NCBI RefSeq assembly: GCF_002159335.1
Contig: NZ_NFHP01000007.1
Span: 62,001 to 126,000 of the forward strand
Length of the DNA stretch: 64,000 nucleotides
Direction: 5' to 3'
From: Collinsella sp. An7
GTDB lineage: Bacteria > Actinomycetota > Coriobacteriia > Coriobacteriales > Coriobacteriaceae
Positions within the stretch are counted from its first letter, which is position 1; every line of letters begins with the position of its first letter. The notes beneath the pieces were generated by a model. The model was not told the DNA's origin and did not search any database. It saw only the letters and a program-made list of their open reading frames with translations. Made by a program: the position numbers and the translations under genes. Shown in pieces: positions 33,059 to 42,536 of this stretch.

Positions 33059-33819
33059 TACATGCCCATGCCGCCGTCTACGCCGAGCACCTGCCCTGTG
33101 ATGTAGCGGGCGTCGTCGGAGACGAGGAAGGCGACGGCGTGGGCCACGTCCTCGGGCTCGCCGAGGGCGCGCGCCGGAATCTGGGCGAGCGTGGCCTCGC
33201 GGGCGGCCTCGGGCATGGCGTCGGTCATATCGGTGGCGATAAAACCGGGGGCCACGGCGTTAACGCGGATGCCGGCACCGGCCACCTCGCGCGCGAGCGA
33301 CTTAGTGAGGCCGATGAGCCCCGCCTTGCTCGCAGCGTAGTTGACCTGCCCGGCGTTGCCGTGAATGCCCACGACGGAGCTCATATTGACGATGGCACCC
33401 GAGCGAGCGCGCATCATGGGGCGAAGCACCGCCTTGGCCATATAGAACGCGCCGGTGAGGTTGGTGGCGATGACCGCCTCAAAGTCCTCGGCGCTCATGC
33501 GCGCGGCGAGCTTGTCGCGCGTGATGCCGGCGTTGTTGACGAGGATGTCCACCCCGCCGAGCTCCTTGGCGGCGTCCACGAGGGTGGCTGCGGCGTCGGC
33601 GCTCGCCACATCGGCCTGGATGGCGCGGGCCGCAACACCAAGCGCCTCGGCGGCGGCACGGGTCTCCTCGGCGGCCGCGGCGTTGCCCGCATACGAGAAG
33701 ACGACGTTGGCACCGCGGGCGGCGAGCTCGAGCACGATGGCCCGGCCGATCCCGCGGCTGCCGCCGGTGACGATGGCCACCTTACCGGCGAGGTTCTGTT
33801 GCATAGCTGGGGTTTCCAT
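33058..33819 (-). CDS. fabG: 3-oxoacyl-ACP reductase
   Basis: A 253-residue NADPH-dependent short-chain dehydrogenase reducing 3-oxoacyl-ACP. It has the cofactor motif TGGSRGIG, NNAGITRD, the catalytic serine in NMSSVVG and the YAASK motif, and ends GQVLGVDGGMGM like other FabG proteins. The ATG at 33819 follows AGAAGGAG; MQQNLAGK five codons on is an alternative start. It lies 90 bp after fabD. Confidence 0.95.
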   Translation of the reverse strand: METPAMQQNLAGKVAIVTGGSRGIGRAIVLELAARGANVVFSYAGNAAAAEETRAAAEALGVAARAIQADVASADAAATLVDAAKELGGVDILVNNAGITRDKLAARMSAEDFEAVIATNLTGAFYMAKAVLRPMMRARSGAIVNMSSVVGIHGNAGQVNYAASKAGLIGLTKSLAREVAGAGIRVNAVAPGFIATDMTDAMPEAAREATLAQIPARALGEPEDVAHAVAFLVSDDARYITGQVLGVDGGMGM

Positions 33820-33909
33820 GGTTCTCCTTCTTGGGTTCCTGGCTCATGTCAGGCAATGGACGGGCGACGCCTGCGCGCCGACCCGGGGCGGGCGCCGCGC
33901 GACGCTCGC

Positions 33910-34884
33910 CTAGCAGGCGGCGAGCTTCTCGGCGAGACCCTCCACGTCGGCGACCGTCTCCACCGGCACGCAGGTGATACCGGGCTCCGTCTTGCGCACG
34001 AGGCCCGAGAGCACCTTGCCGGGCCCGATCTCTACCACGCGGGTCACACCGAGCTCGGCTAGACGGTGGATGGTCTCCTCCATGCGCACCGAGCTCTGCA
34101 CCTGGCGCTCGAGCAGGCCGGGGATGCGGTCGTCCTCGCCGGCCTCGCGGCCGAGCGTGTTAAAGAGCACGGGCACCTCCATGGCGCCGAACGTCTCGGT
34201 CGCAAAGCGCTCGCGCAGGGCATCGCCCGCCGGGGCGAGCAGCGAGGTGTGGAAGGGGCCGCTCACCTTGAGGGGGATGCAGCGGCGCGCGCCGGCCTCC
34301 TTGGCAAGCGCCGCGGCGCGCTCGACGGCCGGGGCGTCGCCCGCGATAACCGTCTGACCGGGGCAGTTGTAGTTGGAGACCTCGACGGTGCCGAGGTCCT
34401 CGGCCATGGCGGCGGCCACGGCCTCCTCAACGCCCGTGTGGTCGAGCCCGAGGATAGAGATCATGGCGGTGTCGCGCCCAGCAGCGGCCTCGGTCATGGC
34501 CTGCCCGCGGAAGCGCGCGAGGCGCACAGCCTGCACCGGCTCAAACACTCCCGCGCAAGCGAGGGCGGAGTACTCGCCGAGGGAGAGGCCCGCCGCGTAG
34601 GACGGTACGATGCCGCGCTCGGCCAGCACCGCGGCAAGGCCGGCCGCAAAGGCCACCATCGCCGGCTGGGTGTTGGCGGTGAGCGAGAGTTCGGCGTCCG
34701 GGCCCTCGAACATAAGGGCCTTAAGATCAAAATCGACGGCGTCGTCCGCCGCGTCGATCACGCGGGCAAAGGTGGGAAACGCCTCGTAGAGGTCGGCGCC
34801 CATGCCGGCGTGCTGCGAGCCCTGTCCCGCAAAGAGAAAGGCGGGCGCCAGCTGCTCGGTGGTACTCGGGGTGTTCTCGGTCAT
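33910..34884 (-). CDS. fabD: Malonyl-CoA:ACP transacylase
   Basis: A 324-residue enzyme loading malonyl groups onto ACP. The N-terminal LFAGQGSQHAGMG, the nucleophilic serine in GLSLGEYSALACAG and the catalytic histidine in SGPFHTSLL are all present. Its ATG lies 5 bp from the fabK stop with GGAGG inside the fabK end, indicating coupled translation. Confidence 0.95.
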   Translation of the reverse strand: MTENTPSTTEQLAPAFLFAGQGSQHAGMGADLYEAFPTFARVIDAADDAVDFDLKALMFEGPDAELSLTANTQPAMVAFAAGLAAVLAERGIVPSYAAGLSLGEYSALACAGVFEPVQAVRLARFRGQAMTEAAAGRDTAMISILGLDHTGVEEAVAAAMAEDLGTVEVSNYNCPGQTVIAGDAPAVERAAALAKEAGARRCIPLKVSGPFHTSLLAPAGDALRERFATETFGAMEVPVLFNTLGREAGEDDRIPGLLERQVQSSVRMEETIHRLAELGVTRVVEIGPGKVLSGLVRKTEPGITCVPVETVADVEGLAEKLAAC

Positions 34885-34889
34885 GGCTG

Positions 34890-35819
34890 TTACGCCTCCA
34901 GGCTCTCAATTGTGGCCTTGCAGCCGCTCATCAGGTCCTCAAAGATCGCGCGGACGGGGCGCACCTCGGTTACGAGGCCGGCCACCTGGCCGCACATAAA
35001 GCTGCCGGTGTCGACGTCGCCGTCAAACACGGCGCGGCGGAGCGACCCGAGCGTGAGCGCCTCGAGCTCGTCGCGCTTGGTGTCGGTGCGCTCGAGCTCC
35101 AGGTACTTCTTGGTCATCTTGTTCTTGAGGCAGCGGACGGGCGCGCCAGCCGGGCGGCCGGTCACCACGGTGTCGTTGACGCCCGCCTTGACGACCTTCT
35201 CCTTGTAGTTGGCGTGGATGGGGCACTCCTCGCTCGCGAGCAGGCAGGTGCCCACCTGCACACCGCATGCGCCGAGCGCAAAGGCGGCGGCCATGCCGCG
35301 ACCGTCGGCAATGCCGCCGGCGGCAATCACGGGCAGGTCGACGGTATCCACCACGGCCGGTACGAGCGCCATCGTGGTGGCCTCGCCCACGTGCCCGCCA
35401 GACTCGGTGCCCTCGGCGATAATGCCATCGATGTCGAGGCGCGCAAGGCGCTTGGCAAGGATCGGCGCGGCCACCACGGGGAAGATCTTGATGCCGGCGG
35501 CCTTCCAGTCGGCCACGTACTTGGCCGGGTTACCGGCGCCGGTGGTCACGACCTTGACGCCCTCCTCCGCAACCACGCGCGCGCAGTCGTCGATGTGCGG
35601 GTTCATGAGCATGAGGTTCACGCCGAAAGGTTTGTCGGTGAGCTCCTTGGCGCGACGGATCTGGGCGCGCAGCGACTCGCCGTCGAGGCCGCCGCCCGCC
35701 ACGAGGCCGAGCGCACCGGCGTTGGAGCAGGCCGCCGCAAACTCGCCGGTGGCGATATTTGCCATGCCGCCCTGGATGATGGGGAACTCCGTCCCAAGGA
35801 TCTCGTTCAGCTTCTTCAT
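34890..35819 (-). CDS. fabK: Enoyl-ACP reductase II (FMN-dependent)
   Basis: A 309-residue TIM-barrel flavoprotein of the FabK/nitronate-monooxygenase family, performing the last reduction of the elongation cycle. Motifs include PIIQGGMANIATGEFAAA, the FMN-binding AEGTESGGHVGEATTM and VIAAGGIADGRGMAAAFALGA. Operon context favours FabK over nitronate monooxygenase. No fabI is present in the operon. It lies after palindrome R4, 99 bp from fabH. Confidence 0.93.
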   Translation of the reverse strand: MKKLNEILGTEFPIIQGGMANIATGEFAAACSNAGALGLVAGGGLDGESLRAQIRRAKELTDKPFGVNLMLMNPHIDDCARVVAEEGVKVVTTGAGNPAKYVADWKAAGIKIFPVVAAPILAKRLARLDIDGIIAEGTESGGHVGEATTMALVPAVVDTVDLPVIAAGGIADGRGMAAAFALGACGVQVGTCLLASEECPIHANYKEKVVKAGVNDTVVTGRPAGAPVRCLKNKMTKKYLELERTDTKRDELEALTLGSLRRAVFDGDVDTGSFMCGQVAGLVTEVRPVRAIFEDLMSGCKATIESLEA

Positions 35820-35840
35820 CTGGCTATCGGTTCCTTTCTG

Positions 35841-35917
35841 TGACTCATTTTGGGACGGGGTTGTTTTGAGTCATGTGCGTCGGGTGACTCACAATAACCC
35901 CGTCCCAAAATGACGCA
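35841..35917. repeat. Palindromic repeat, GGGGAC family, copy R4, inside the fab operon
   Basis: Two inverted 33-bp units, 35841-35873 and 35885-35917, flank an 11-bp centre. In unit 1 TGACTCA pairs perfectly with TGAGTCA around the core TTTTGGGACGGGGTTG; unit 2 has one stem mismatch and small core changes. It starts 1 bp after the fabH stop and lies 21 bp before the fabK start, so its hairpin could tune the transcript downstream of fabH. Confidence 0.88.
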
Positions 35918-35918
35918 T

Positions 35919-36968
35919 TTACGACGAGGCGACCTCGACCAGGCAGCTTGCCCAGGTGAGGCCAGCGCCAAAGCCCGCCATGACCACGCGCGCCGGCGTG
36001 ACGAGCGCGCCCGTGCGCACGAGCTCGTCGAGGAGGATCGGCACGCTTGCCGCACTCGTGTTGCCCGTGTGGTCGATGTTGCCGGCGCAGCGCGCCGGGT
36101 CGAGCCCCAGCTTGCGCACCGCCACGTCGACGATGCGCTTGTTGGCCTGGTGAAAGACAAAGCGGTCGACGTCGGACGCGTCCACGCCCGCCGCCTGGAG
36201 CACCTCGGAGGTGCACTTGGGCAGAACCTCCGTGGCAAAGCGAAAGACCGCGCGCCCGTCCATGGTGAGGTAGCTCGGGCGCGGCTCGCCGGCCTCGTCC
36301 ACGCTACCCACGCCCGGGGCAAAGAGCGCCTCGTCGTTGCCGCGCGAACCCCAGGTTGCCGTGAGCGCCGGTGCGTCGGCGGCGCGCTCGAGCACCGCGG
36401 CGCCCGCGCCATCGCCAAAGAGCACGCAGGTGGAGCGGTCGGAGAAGTCCATCACGCGGCTGAGCTCCTCGGCGCCCACCACGAGGGCAAGCGGCTGGGG
36501 CGTGTGCTCGAGCAGGCTCGCCGCCACGTAGAGCGCGTAGACAAAGCCCGCGCACGCGGCGTTGACGTCGAGGCAGAGCGTGTCCTCGGCAAGGCCGAGC
36601 TCGCGCTGGAGCAGGCACGCCGTGGAGGGCGTGGCCGCCGCGGGGGTAAAGCTCGCCACGAGGCAGATGCCCACCTCGTCGGCTGTGTGCCCGCTCGCCT
36701 CGAGGGCGCGGCGGGCGGCGTCGCGGGCGAGCGTGAGCTCGGACTCGCCCTGCTCGCGGTCGCAATAGCGCCGCGAGCGGATGCCCGTGCGCGTAGAGAT
36801 CCACTCGTCGGAGGTGTCGACGATCTGCGCGAGGTCGTCGTTGGTGACGGTGCGGCTCGGGAGCGCCGAGCCCGTGCCCACGATGCGCACGCCCGGCACG
36901 CGGCCGACCTGCGGTGTGGACTCGGGCGCGGCCGCGGCGTTGGTGTTCATGGCCTCAGTCGCACTCAT
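35919..36968 (-). CDS. fabH: Beta-ketoacyl-ACP synthase III
   Basis: A 349-residue enzyme starting fatty acid synthesis by condensing acyl-CoA with malonyl-ACP. The catalytic residues are the cysteine in NAACAGFVYAL, the histidine in FHQANKRI and the asparagine in GNTSAAS. About 25 extra Ala/Thr-rich residues precede VRIVGTGSALPSR. Its ATG overlaps the accA stop by 4 bp (ATGA). Confidence 0.94.
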   Translation of the reverse strand: MSATEAMNTNAAAAPESTPQVGRVPGVRIVGTGSALPSRTVTNDDLAQIVDTSDEWISTRTGIRSRRYCDREQGESELTLARDAARRALEASGHTADEVGICLVASFTPAAATPSTACLLQRELGLAEDTLCLDVNAACAGFVYALYVAASLLEHTPQPLALVVGAEELSRVMDFSDRSTCVLFGDGAGAAVLERAADAPALTATWGSRGNDEALFAPGVGSVDEAGEPRPSYLTMDGRAVFRFATEVLPKCTSEVLQAAGVDASDVDRFVFHQANKRIVDVAVRKLGLDPARCAGNIDHTGNTSAASVPILLDELVRTGALVTPARVVMAGFGAGLTWASCLVEVASS

Positions 36969-37915
36969 ACGCGCCCTCGCCTCACGGCCGTCGCGCCCAT
37001 GGCGCGGAACTTGCGGTAGCGGTCCTCGAGGAGCGCCGGCCGGCTCATCTTCTCCAGCTCGGCGAGCTCGCGCGAGATGGCAGTGTCTACCACCTGGAAG
37101 AGCGCCTGCGAGTTCTCGTGCGCGCCGCCGGCGGGCTCGGGGATGATCCCGTCGATCACGCCAAGCTCGAGCAGGTCATCGGCGGTGAGCTTCATAACCT
37201 CGCAGGCCTCGTCGGCGCGGCTCGCGTCCTTCCACAGAATCGAGGCAAAGCCCTCGGGCGAGAGCACCGAGTACACGGCGTTCTCGAGCATAAGCACGCG
37301 GTTGCCCACGGCGAGCGCAAGCGCACCGCCCGAGCCTCCCTCGCCGGTGATGACCGAGACCACGGGCACGGTGAGCGAGCTCATGAGCTCGATCGAGCGG
37401 GCGATGGCCTCGCCCTGCCCGTGCTCCTCGGCCTCGAGGCCCGGATAGGCGCCCGACGTGTCCACGAAGGTGATGATGGGGCGGCCGAACTTCTCAGCGG
37501 CGCGCATGATACGCTGCGCCTTGCGGTACCCCTCGGGCGAGGCCATGCCAAAGTTGCAGGCGATGCGCTCCTCGATCGTGGCGCCCTTGCGGTTGCCGAT
37601 CACAGTGACGGGACGCCCGTGGAAGCGGGCGATACCGCCCATGATGCTCGGGTCGTCGGTCTGGGAGCGGTCGCCGCGCTGCTCAAAGAAGTCGCCGAAG
37701 AGCGCCTTGATGAACTCGGCCACGCCCGGTCGGCCCGGCTGCCGGGCGAGGGCCACGCGCTGGGCCGCGGTGAGCACGTCCGTCGGGGCGGCATCCGCCG
37801 CGGGGCGGGCGACCTCGGCCGGCGCGCCGTCGGTGGCCGTCATGCCGGCCGCCGCCGTGACGCGCTCGGCGAGTGCCTCGGTGTTGGCGAGCTTATCGGT
37901 CGTGGGTTCGGTCAC
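36965..37915 (-). CDS. accA: Acetyl-CoA carboxylase carboxyltransferase alpha subunit
   Basis: A subunit of about 316 residues that, with AccD, moves the carboxyl group from biotin to acetyl-CoA. Features include [54 protein letters not shown] and [16 protein letters not shown] chose the GTG at 37915, which follows GGGAGGTG and overlaps the end of accD by 23 bp; the frame extends to 38011 inside accD. The N-terminus has about 45 low-complexity residues. Confidence 0.92.
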   Translation of the reverse strand: MTEPTTDKLANTEALAERVTAAAGMTATDGAPAEVARPAADAAPTDVLTAAQRVALARQPGRPGVAEFIKALFGDFFEQRGDRSQTDDPSIMGGIARFHGRPVTVIGNRKGATIEERIACNFGMASPEGYRKAQRIMRAAEKFGRPIITFVDTSGAYPGLEAEEHGQGEAIARSIELMSSLTVPVVSVITGEGGSGGALALAVGNRVLMLENAVYSVLSPEGFASILWKDASRADEACEVMKLTADDLLELGVIDGIIPEPAGGAHENSQALFQVVDTAISRELAELEKMSRPALLEDRYRKFRAMGATAVRRGRV

Positions 37916-38777
37916 GGTTGACACCTCCCTTTCCATGCAGGGCGAGCACGCGGATGAGCATCGAGCGCATCCGCGCGCGCGGAACGACGGCGTCGAGGAA
38001 GCCGTGCTCAAGCTGGAACTCGGCGCTCTGGAAGCCCTCGGGGAGCTTCTCGCCGATAGTCTGCTCGATCACGCGCGGGCCGGCAAAGCCGATGAGCGCG
38101 CCCGGCTCGGCGAGCATGATGTCGCCCAGGCTCGCAAAGCTCGCGGTGACGCCGCCCGTGGTGGGGTGCGTGAGCACCGAGATGTAGAGGCCACCCTTGT
38201 CGGAGAAGCGCTGGATGGCCGCGGAGGTCTTGGCCATCTGCATGAGCGAGACGATGCCCTCCTGCATGCGTGCGCCGCCCGAGGCGGAGAAGATGATGAG
38301 CGGCAGGTGGCTCTTGCCCGCACGCTCGATGAGCCGTGCGAGCTTCTCGCCCACCACGGCACCCATGCTCGCCATGAGGAAGCCCGTATCGAGCGCCGCC
38401 ACGGCCACGCGCACGCCGCCGATCTTGCCGAGACCCGTTACCACAGCGTCGCCGAGATGGGTCTTGGCGTTGAGACCCTTGAGCTTCTCGGGGTAGCCCG
38501 GAAAGTCGAGCGGGTCGCGCGAGACGAGGTTGGGGTCGAGTTCCTTAAAGGAGCCCTCGTCGAGGATGATGTGCAGACGCTCGCGCGCCGGCAGCGGGAA
38601 GTGGTGCCCGCAATAGGGGCACACGCGCTGGTTGGCGTCGAGCTCCTCCTCGGGGAGGTCGCGCCCGCACGAGGGGCACGTCGTCGCCGCGGTGCGCCGG
38701 CTCTCGGTGGCGGCCCCGCCGCGGAGCTTCTTGAGGGCGAGCAGCCGTTGCCGGCGCTCAGCCAGAATTCCGGCCAT
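37893..38777 (-). CDS. accD: Acetyl-CoA carboxylase carboxyltransferase beta subunit
   Basis: A 294-residue zinc-ribbon subunit. The four zinc cysteines are in CPSCGRDL and CPYCGHHF near residues 34-58, followed by the carboxyltransferase core with [34 protein letters not shown] and [21 protein letters not shown] segments. The ATG immediately follows the accC stop, with GGAGG inside accC. Confidence 0.95.
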   Translation of the reverse strand: MAGILAERRQRLLALKKLRGGAATESRRTAATTCPSCGRDLPEEELDANQRVCPYCGHHFPLPARERLHIILDEGSFKELDPNLVSRDPLDFPGYPEKLKGLNAKTHLGDAVVTGLGKIGGVRVAVAALDTGFLMASMGAVVGEKLARLIERAGKSHLPLIIFSASGGARMQEGIVSLMQMAKTSAAIQRFSDKGGLYISVLTHPTTGGVTASFASLGDIMLAEPGALIGFAGPRVIEQTIGEKLPEGFQSAEFQLEHGFLDAVVPRARMRSMLIRVLALHGKGGVNRDRTHDR

Positions 38778-40295
<1,518 letters not shown>

Positions 40296-40306
40296 GGCAG
40301 CCCCGC

Positions 40307-40816
40307 CTAGTCCGCGCGATAGCGGATGATGGGCGCGCCGAACTCCACGAGCTCGCCGTCGGCCACGAGGACCTCCTCGATGATGCAGTCGCAGGGGGCC
40401 GGCACCTCGCTCATCATCTTCATGGCCTCGAGCAGGCAGACGGTATCGCCCTTCTTAACGTGGTCGCCGGGCTGCACGTACGGGTCCTTGTCGGGCGCCG
40501 GGGCGGCGTAGAAGACGCCCACGAGCGGCGCGGTGATGCAGGTGCCCTCGTCTGCGGCGGCTGCGGGCGCGTCGGCGGTCGCCGGAGCCTCGGCGGGCAC
40601 GGCGGGCGCGGCTACCGGTGCGAGCGGCGCCGGGGCGGCCACCGGGGCGGCGGGGCCGGCGAGCTGCACGACCACGGGCGCCGGTGCGGCTGATGCGGCA
40701 GCCTCACCGCGCTCGAGCTCGAGCTCGAGGCCTTCCCACGAAACCTTGAGGCGCGTGGCGCTCCCCGCTTCGAATCGATCCATCAGGTCGTAGATGTCTT
40801 GAACCTTTACGCCCAC
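40307..40816 (-). CDS. accB: Biotin carboxyl carrier protein
   Basis: A 169-residue carrier of the carboxyl group. The biotinylated lysine is in LLEAMKMMSEVPAP; the biotinyl domain occupies about the last 80 residues, with the family thumb around APAPDKDPYVQPGDHVKKG. The middle is an Ala/Pro linker. The start is a GTG at 40816 after AAAGGGGG. It lies 190 bp after acpP on the same strand. Confidence 0.94.
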   Translation of the reverse strand: MGVKVQDIYDLMDRFEAGSATRLKVSWEGLELELERGEAAASAAPAPVVVQLAGPAAPVAAPAPLAPVAAPAVPAEAPATADAPAAAADEGTCITAPLVGVFYAAPAPDKDPYVQPGDHVKKGDTVCLLEAMKMMSEVPAPCDCIIEEVLVADGELVEFGAPIIRYRAD

Positions 40817-41006
40817 GGGAATCCCCCTTTGGTCTCTCTTCCCCTTCTTCCGGGCCCCTCGGCCCTGCCGCCCGCGACTCTGCGTTTGGCGCCGGGGCAG
40901 ACGCTCTGCCCCCTGTTAGACGACGGGCGCCGGCGATGGCCCTTGTGGCCATGCCCGCGCCCGTGCGTAGCTGCGCCGCTTAGACGTGCGGCGCGGCAAA
41001 GCTCAA

Positions 41007-41237
41007 TTAGGCGAGCTTGTTCTCGATGTAGTCGGCGAGGTCGCCCACAGTCTTGAACTGGTCGAGCTCGGTGTCGTCGATCTCGACCTCAAAGGCCTCC
41101 TCGAGGGCCATGACGAGCTCCATGGCGGCCAGCGAATCGGCGCCGAGATCCTCCTCGAGCTTGGCCTCGCGGGTGACCTTCTCAAGGTCGCAACCGACGG
41201 TCTCGGAGATAACCTCGCACATCTTCTCGAAATCCAT
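41007..41237 (-). CDS. acpP: Acyl carrier protein
   Basis: A 76-residue acidic four-helix protein that carries acyl chains on phosphopantetheine attached to the serine of GADSLAAMELVMALEEAF. The ATG at 41237 follows GAAAGGA; the frame upstream to 41309 is not coding. It is the first gene of the fatty acid operon. Paired TTAGTTAAA repeats 76-98 bp upstream probably mark its regulated promoter. Confidence 0.95.
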   Translation of the reverse strand: MDFEKMCEVISETVGCDLEKVTREAKLEEDLGADSLAAMELVMALEEAFEVEIDDTELDQFKTVGDLADYIENKLA

Positions 41238-41312
41238 GATCAGTCCTTTCCGGGCGCGCCGGGCACCCCTTTGTCGCGTGCGGCGCCTCGCGACGACACA
41301 CCCTCCCAAAAC

Positions 41313-41335
41313 TTAGTTAAAGTATTTTAGTTAAA
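41313..41335. promoter_or_regulatory. Direct repeat TTAGTTAAA x2 upstream of acpP (candidate MarR/FabT operator)
   Basis: TTAGTTAAA occurs at 41313-41321 and again at 41327-41335, each embedded in a short quasi-palindrome (ACTTAGTTAAAGT; TTTTAGTTAAAA). This is a rare AT-rich island in GC-rich DNA and is at promoter distance from acpP. The fab operon ends in a MarR-type regulator, so autogenous control is the simplest reading. The 41238-41524 gap holds no gene. Confidence 0.55.
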
Positions 41336-41524
41336 AGATTTGAGATAATGGCGGCGCGGGCAAGGTTGCCGCATCTCCTCGCGGCCTACATAACTCCGCG
41401 TTAACTGGCACTTTGTCAACGGCGCACGGCAGAGGGAGGCTGTTTATGGCCGTGGGGGCAGATTGATTTGTCACGCAGCGGATAAACCTGTCACTATGGT
41501 CACATCGCGTTTAAGGAGGTACCC

Positions 41525-42289
41525 ATGAAGCAGCTGCTCATCCGCGCCGACGATATCGGCTATTCCTACGCCGTCAACGTCGGCATCGCCCGCACCGTGC
41601 ACGAGGGTCTCGTGCGGTCGGTGGGCGTTATGCCCAACATGCCCGAGACGGCCCGGGGCGTCGAGTGGGTGCGCGACTCCGATATTGCCATCGGCCAGCA
41701 CACCAACGTCTGCCTGGGGCGCCCATGCGCCGACCCTGCCAAGATTCCCAGCCTGCTCGGGCCGGATGGCTGCTTTAAGAGCAGCCGCGAGTACCGCGCC
41801 AAGTACCAGGAGGGCGAGGACTTCGTAGACTTTGACGAGGCCGTGACCGAGATCGAGGCGCAACTTGCGCGCTTCCTCGAGGTCGTGGGGCGCGACCCCG
41901 ACTACTTTGAGGCGCACGCCGTGATGAGCGACAACCTCAACCGTGCCATCGCCTACGTGGCCGAGCGGCACGGCTACAAGAACCAGCCCGCCTCGTTTGA
42001 CCCCACCGCCACGGTTGTTTGCGGGTCGACTCCTGTGCGGATGGTCCTGCGTTCCATGACCCCCGGCTACGACCCGGCCGCTTGCATCAAGGAGACCGTC
42101 GAGACCATGGCGGACGGCGAGACCGTCGTCTTTGTGGCGCATCCCGGCTATCTCGACCAGTTCATTCTCGAGAACTCGTCGCTCACCACCGACCGTACCA
42201 AGGAGGTCGATGCGCTTATCTCGCCCGAGCTCCGCACCTGGCTCGAGGCACAGCCCGACCTCAAGCTCATCGACTACCGCGACCTGTAG
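41525..42289 (+). CDS. ChbG/HpnK-family (YdjC) carbohydrate deacetylase
   Basis: A 254-residue metal-dependent deacetylase family member; ChbG removes acetyl from chitobiose-type oligosaccharides. The metal motif ADDIGYS is near the start, IAIGQHTNVCLG holds the HxN-type ligand, and VAHPGYLDQ is near the end. Substrate is not predictable. The ATG at 41525 has AAGGAGG upstream. It is monocistronic with a strong terminator; no sugar transport genes adjoin it. Confidence 0.85.
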   Translation: MKQLLIRADDIGYSYAVNVGIARTVHEGLVRSVGVMPNMPETARGVEWVRDSDIAIGQHTNVCLGRPCADPAKIPSLLGPDGCFKSSREYRAKYQEGEDFVDFDEAVTEIEAQLARFLEVVGRDPDYFEAHAVMSDNLNRAIAYVAERHGYKNQPASFDPTATVVCGSTPVRMVLRSMTPGYDPAACIKETVETMADGETVVFVAHPGYLDQFILENSSLTTDRTKEVDALISPELRTWLEAQPDLKLIDYRDL

Positions 42290-42325
42290 GCGACGCAAAC
42301 AGCTTTCCTAGCGCCGCCTTAGAGC

Positions 42326-42377
42326 AAAACGTCGAGAACTCGACAGCAGTTTTGTCGAGTTCTCGACGTTTTTGTTT
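42326..42377 (+). terminator. Strong terminator after the ChbG-like gene
   Basis: A perfect 20-bp stem (42326-42345 with 42353-42372; core ACGTCGAGAACTCGAC) has a seven-base loop and is followed by TTTTTGTTT. More GTCGAG copies follow up to about 42403. It separates the deacetylase from the convergent ABC transporter gene. Confidence 0.88.
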
Positions 42378-42536
42378 GTCGAGTTGTCGAGCTCGTCGAG
42401 TCGACGCAGCCCCCACCCTGGTTGGGCCGAGTTTTCCAGGTACCGCAGGTTGGCCCGAAAAAGGAGGAAGCGCGCCTTAGGGCGGCGACCGACGATTGAA
42501 CGGCAAGATCGGGTTCCTGAGGAAGCCGGCCGCGGG

